From Mycoplasmatota bacterium (GTDB lineage Bacteria > Bacillota_I > Bacilli_A > Izemoplasmatales > Izemoplasmataceae): a DNA stretch of 22,611 nucleotides. The notes beneath the pieces were generated by a model that ran no database searches, was not told where the DNA came from, and saw only the letters and a program-made list of their open reading frames with translations. The position numbers were made by a program, and so were the translations under genes. Positions 21,575 to 22,611 of this stretch are shown here, one piece after another. The stretch lies in the NCBI GenBank assembly GCA_022712785.1, contig JAFLJX010000092.1, forward strand, positions 1-22,611. Direction: 5' to 3'. Position 1 is the first letter of the stretch, and the number at the start of each line of letters is the position of its first letter.

Positions 21575-22611
21575 TTATTCTATCCCTTCATTAAATACTT
21601 TCATACAGTGAGCTAGAATAGCACCTATATCGTTGTTATTAATATAGTCCCATCCTATCCATTTAAATGTTTTATCAGCTAAATTATTATCAACATCTTT
21701 ATTAACTGTAGGGAATAATCCTTTATGAGATAATATCTCCCCAGTTTCTTTTGACATAAACATAGAAGCGACTTCTAATAATTCTTCTTTTTTACTTCTT
21801 TTAGTTAGCATAAATATCGGTGATATTATTGCTCCATCTTCAGGCCACATTACTTGCATAACACTTCCAGGTAATGCCATTCTTGAAAAGAAATATGGCA
21901 TTATACTAATTGCAGGTTTAACTCTTGCTCTTTTTTCACTTTTCACCATTTCAGCTGGATGCATAGATTTGATTAGACTTTTTCCTAAAGTTCTAATTGC
22001 ACTGTCTCCAAATTCTTTATAAAGGTGAATAAGTATCGCATTAAACAAGTCAAAATCACTTACAGGTAAACTAATTGAGTTTTCATATATTGGATCTAGT
22101 AAATCAGCCCATGTTTTAGGTATAGGTCTATCTCCTAAAATTGAAGTGTTTACTAAAAATACTGCGGGTACAACTCCCATCATAGAATAGTCACCCTCTG
22201 GATCTTGAAGAGTTATATAATCATTGTTAAAATCTTTATTGAAAGGAACGTCAGTAAAAAAATCTTCAAAGACTTTATCATCTTTGAATTTTTTCATTAA
22301 ATGATCTTCAAAAAATAAATCAAATCCAGCGCTTATATAAATATCAGCTAAATCATCTTCAGTTTTTGCCACTTCAACTTCCTCTTTAAGCCAGTCTAAT
22401 CCTTCGCTTGCAGCTTTAAGATTATGATTAATTTTATCCAAATTCGATAAAGTAGCAAATCTTTCAAGTAGAGGTATTCTAACAGGACAAGGTAATAAAC
22501 CAATAATATTAATAGCATCTTCTGTATGAGCTGATTCTACTAATGTTATATCAATAGTATCATCTTTGATTGTTTCGTTTAACATATCGATAAATGTTTC
22601 AACATTTATCT
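21575..22611 (-). CDS. Solute-binding-fold protein, N-terminus cut by the right edge
   Basis: The reading frame is open to the window edge. The ATG at 22585 has no ribosome binding site, and the codons before it (INVETFID) read as protein, so the true start lies outside. The visible part resembles a periplasmic-binding (type 2) solute-binding protein: DIYISAGFDLFFEDHLMKKF, then DYSMMGVVPAVFLVN and TWADLLDPIYENSISLP, the TW-x-DLLdP-y pattern of iron and thiamine-type binding proteins. Whether a signal peptide exists cannot be seen. It has conserved-looking Cys (LLPCPVR; AHC near the end). It is the first gene of the coupled operon in view. The partners being cytoplasmic, and the absence of a permease, suggest that it may act inside the cell, but that is inference. 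Confidence 0.75.
   Translation of the reverse strand, partial: INVETFIDMLNETIKDDTIDITLVESAHTEDAINIIGLLPCPVRIPLLERFATLSNLDKINHNLKAASEGLDWLKEEVEVAKTEDDLADIYISAGFDLFFEDHLMKKFKDDKVFEDFFTDVPFNKDFNNDYITLQDPEGDYSMMGVVPAVFLVNTSILGDRPIPKTWADLLDPIYENSISLPVSDFDLFNAILIHLYKEFGDSAIRTLGKSLIKSMHPAEMVKSEKRARVKPAISIMPYFFSRMALPGSVMQVMWPEDGAIISPIFMLTKRSKKEELLEVASMFMSKETGEILSHKGLFPTVNKDVDNNLADKTFKWIGWDYINNNDIGAILAHCMKVFNEGIE

Noticed and set aside
1..22611. A Mycoplasma-type code with TGA read as Trp
   Set aside because: Many Trp residues are encoded by TGG, no gene needs TGA as Trp, and two genes end sensibly at TGA.

Overview
The window is AT-rich DNA from a low-GC Gram-positive bacterium (Bacillota or a close relative such as an Izemoplasma-like lineage; the sequence does not settle which). 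Genes have strong purine-rich ribosome binding sites, sigma-A-like promoters and U-tailed hairpin terminators. Trp is written as TGG, and TGA appears to serve as a stop (yjjW, tnpB), so the code is the standard bacterial one. I see no rRNA, tRNA or CRISPR array.

Left part (1-6585): a membrane protein cut by the window edge, a DEAD-box RNA helicase, then a signalling block on the minus strand. That block is a large hybrid histidine kinase with two receivers and an Hpt domain, a small receiver-Hpt protein whose phospho-acceptor Asp is a Cys, and an OmpR-type response regulator with its own promoter. A frameshifted remnant resembling a signal peptidase lies upstream of it.

Middle part (6586-11135): a glycyl radical enzyme island. 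It holds a nucleoside 2-deoxyribosyltransferase, a YjjI-type glycyl radical enzyme, a divergent Crp/Fnr-type regulator, a glycerophosphodiester phosphodiesterase, and a YjjW-type activase 1.7 kb from its enzyme. Nearly identical palindromes precede yjjI and yjjW at matching distances (about -41) from candidate -10 boxes. The regulator's own -35 region overlaps the first palindrome. This reads as a small regulon, probably anaerobic (deoxy)nucleoside metabolism.

Next (11160-16085): an unrecognised small protein, a CoA-disulfide-reductase-like flavoenzyme, a Fic-family AMP transferase, a MerR regulator fused to a GyrI-like ligand domain (with a classical 19-bp-spacer MerR promoter and an internal ribosome binding site that could make the ligand domain alone), and a DegV lipid-binding protein.

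Then (16200-18560): a complete-looking IS200/IS605 element (tnpA, tnpB, right-end hairpins), a decayed end of a related element, and a c-di-GMP-I riboswitch with its own promoter and terminators but no gene to control.

Right part (18771-22611): a six-helix membrane protein with a SAP/Rho-N-like tail, and a tightly coupled operon of four soluble-looking proteins: a solute-binding-fold protein (cut by the window edge), a Cys-rich HypB/UreG-like P-loop protein, an ABC ATPase with an extra N-terminal domain, and a small Cys-rich zinc-ribbon-like protein. No permease is present. This operon is the best candidate here for an uncharacterised system, possibly metal or cofactor handling.
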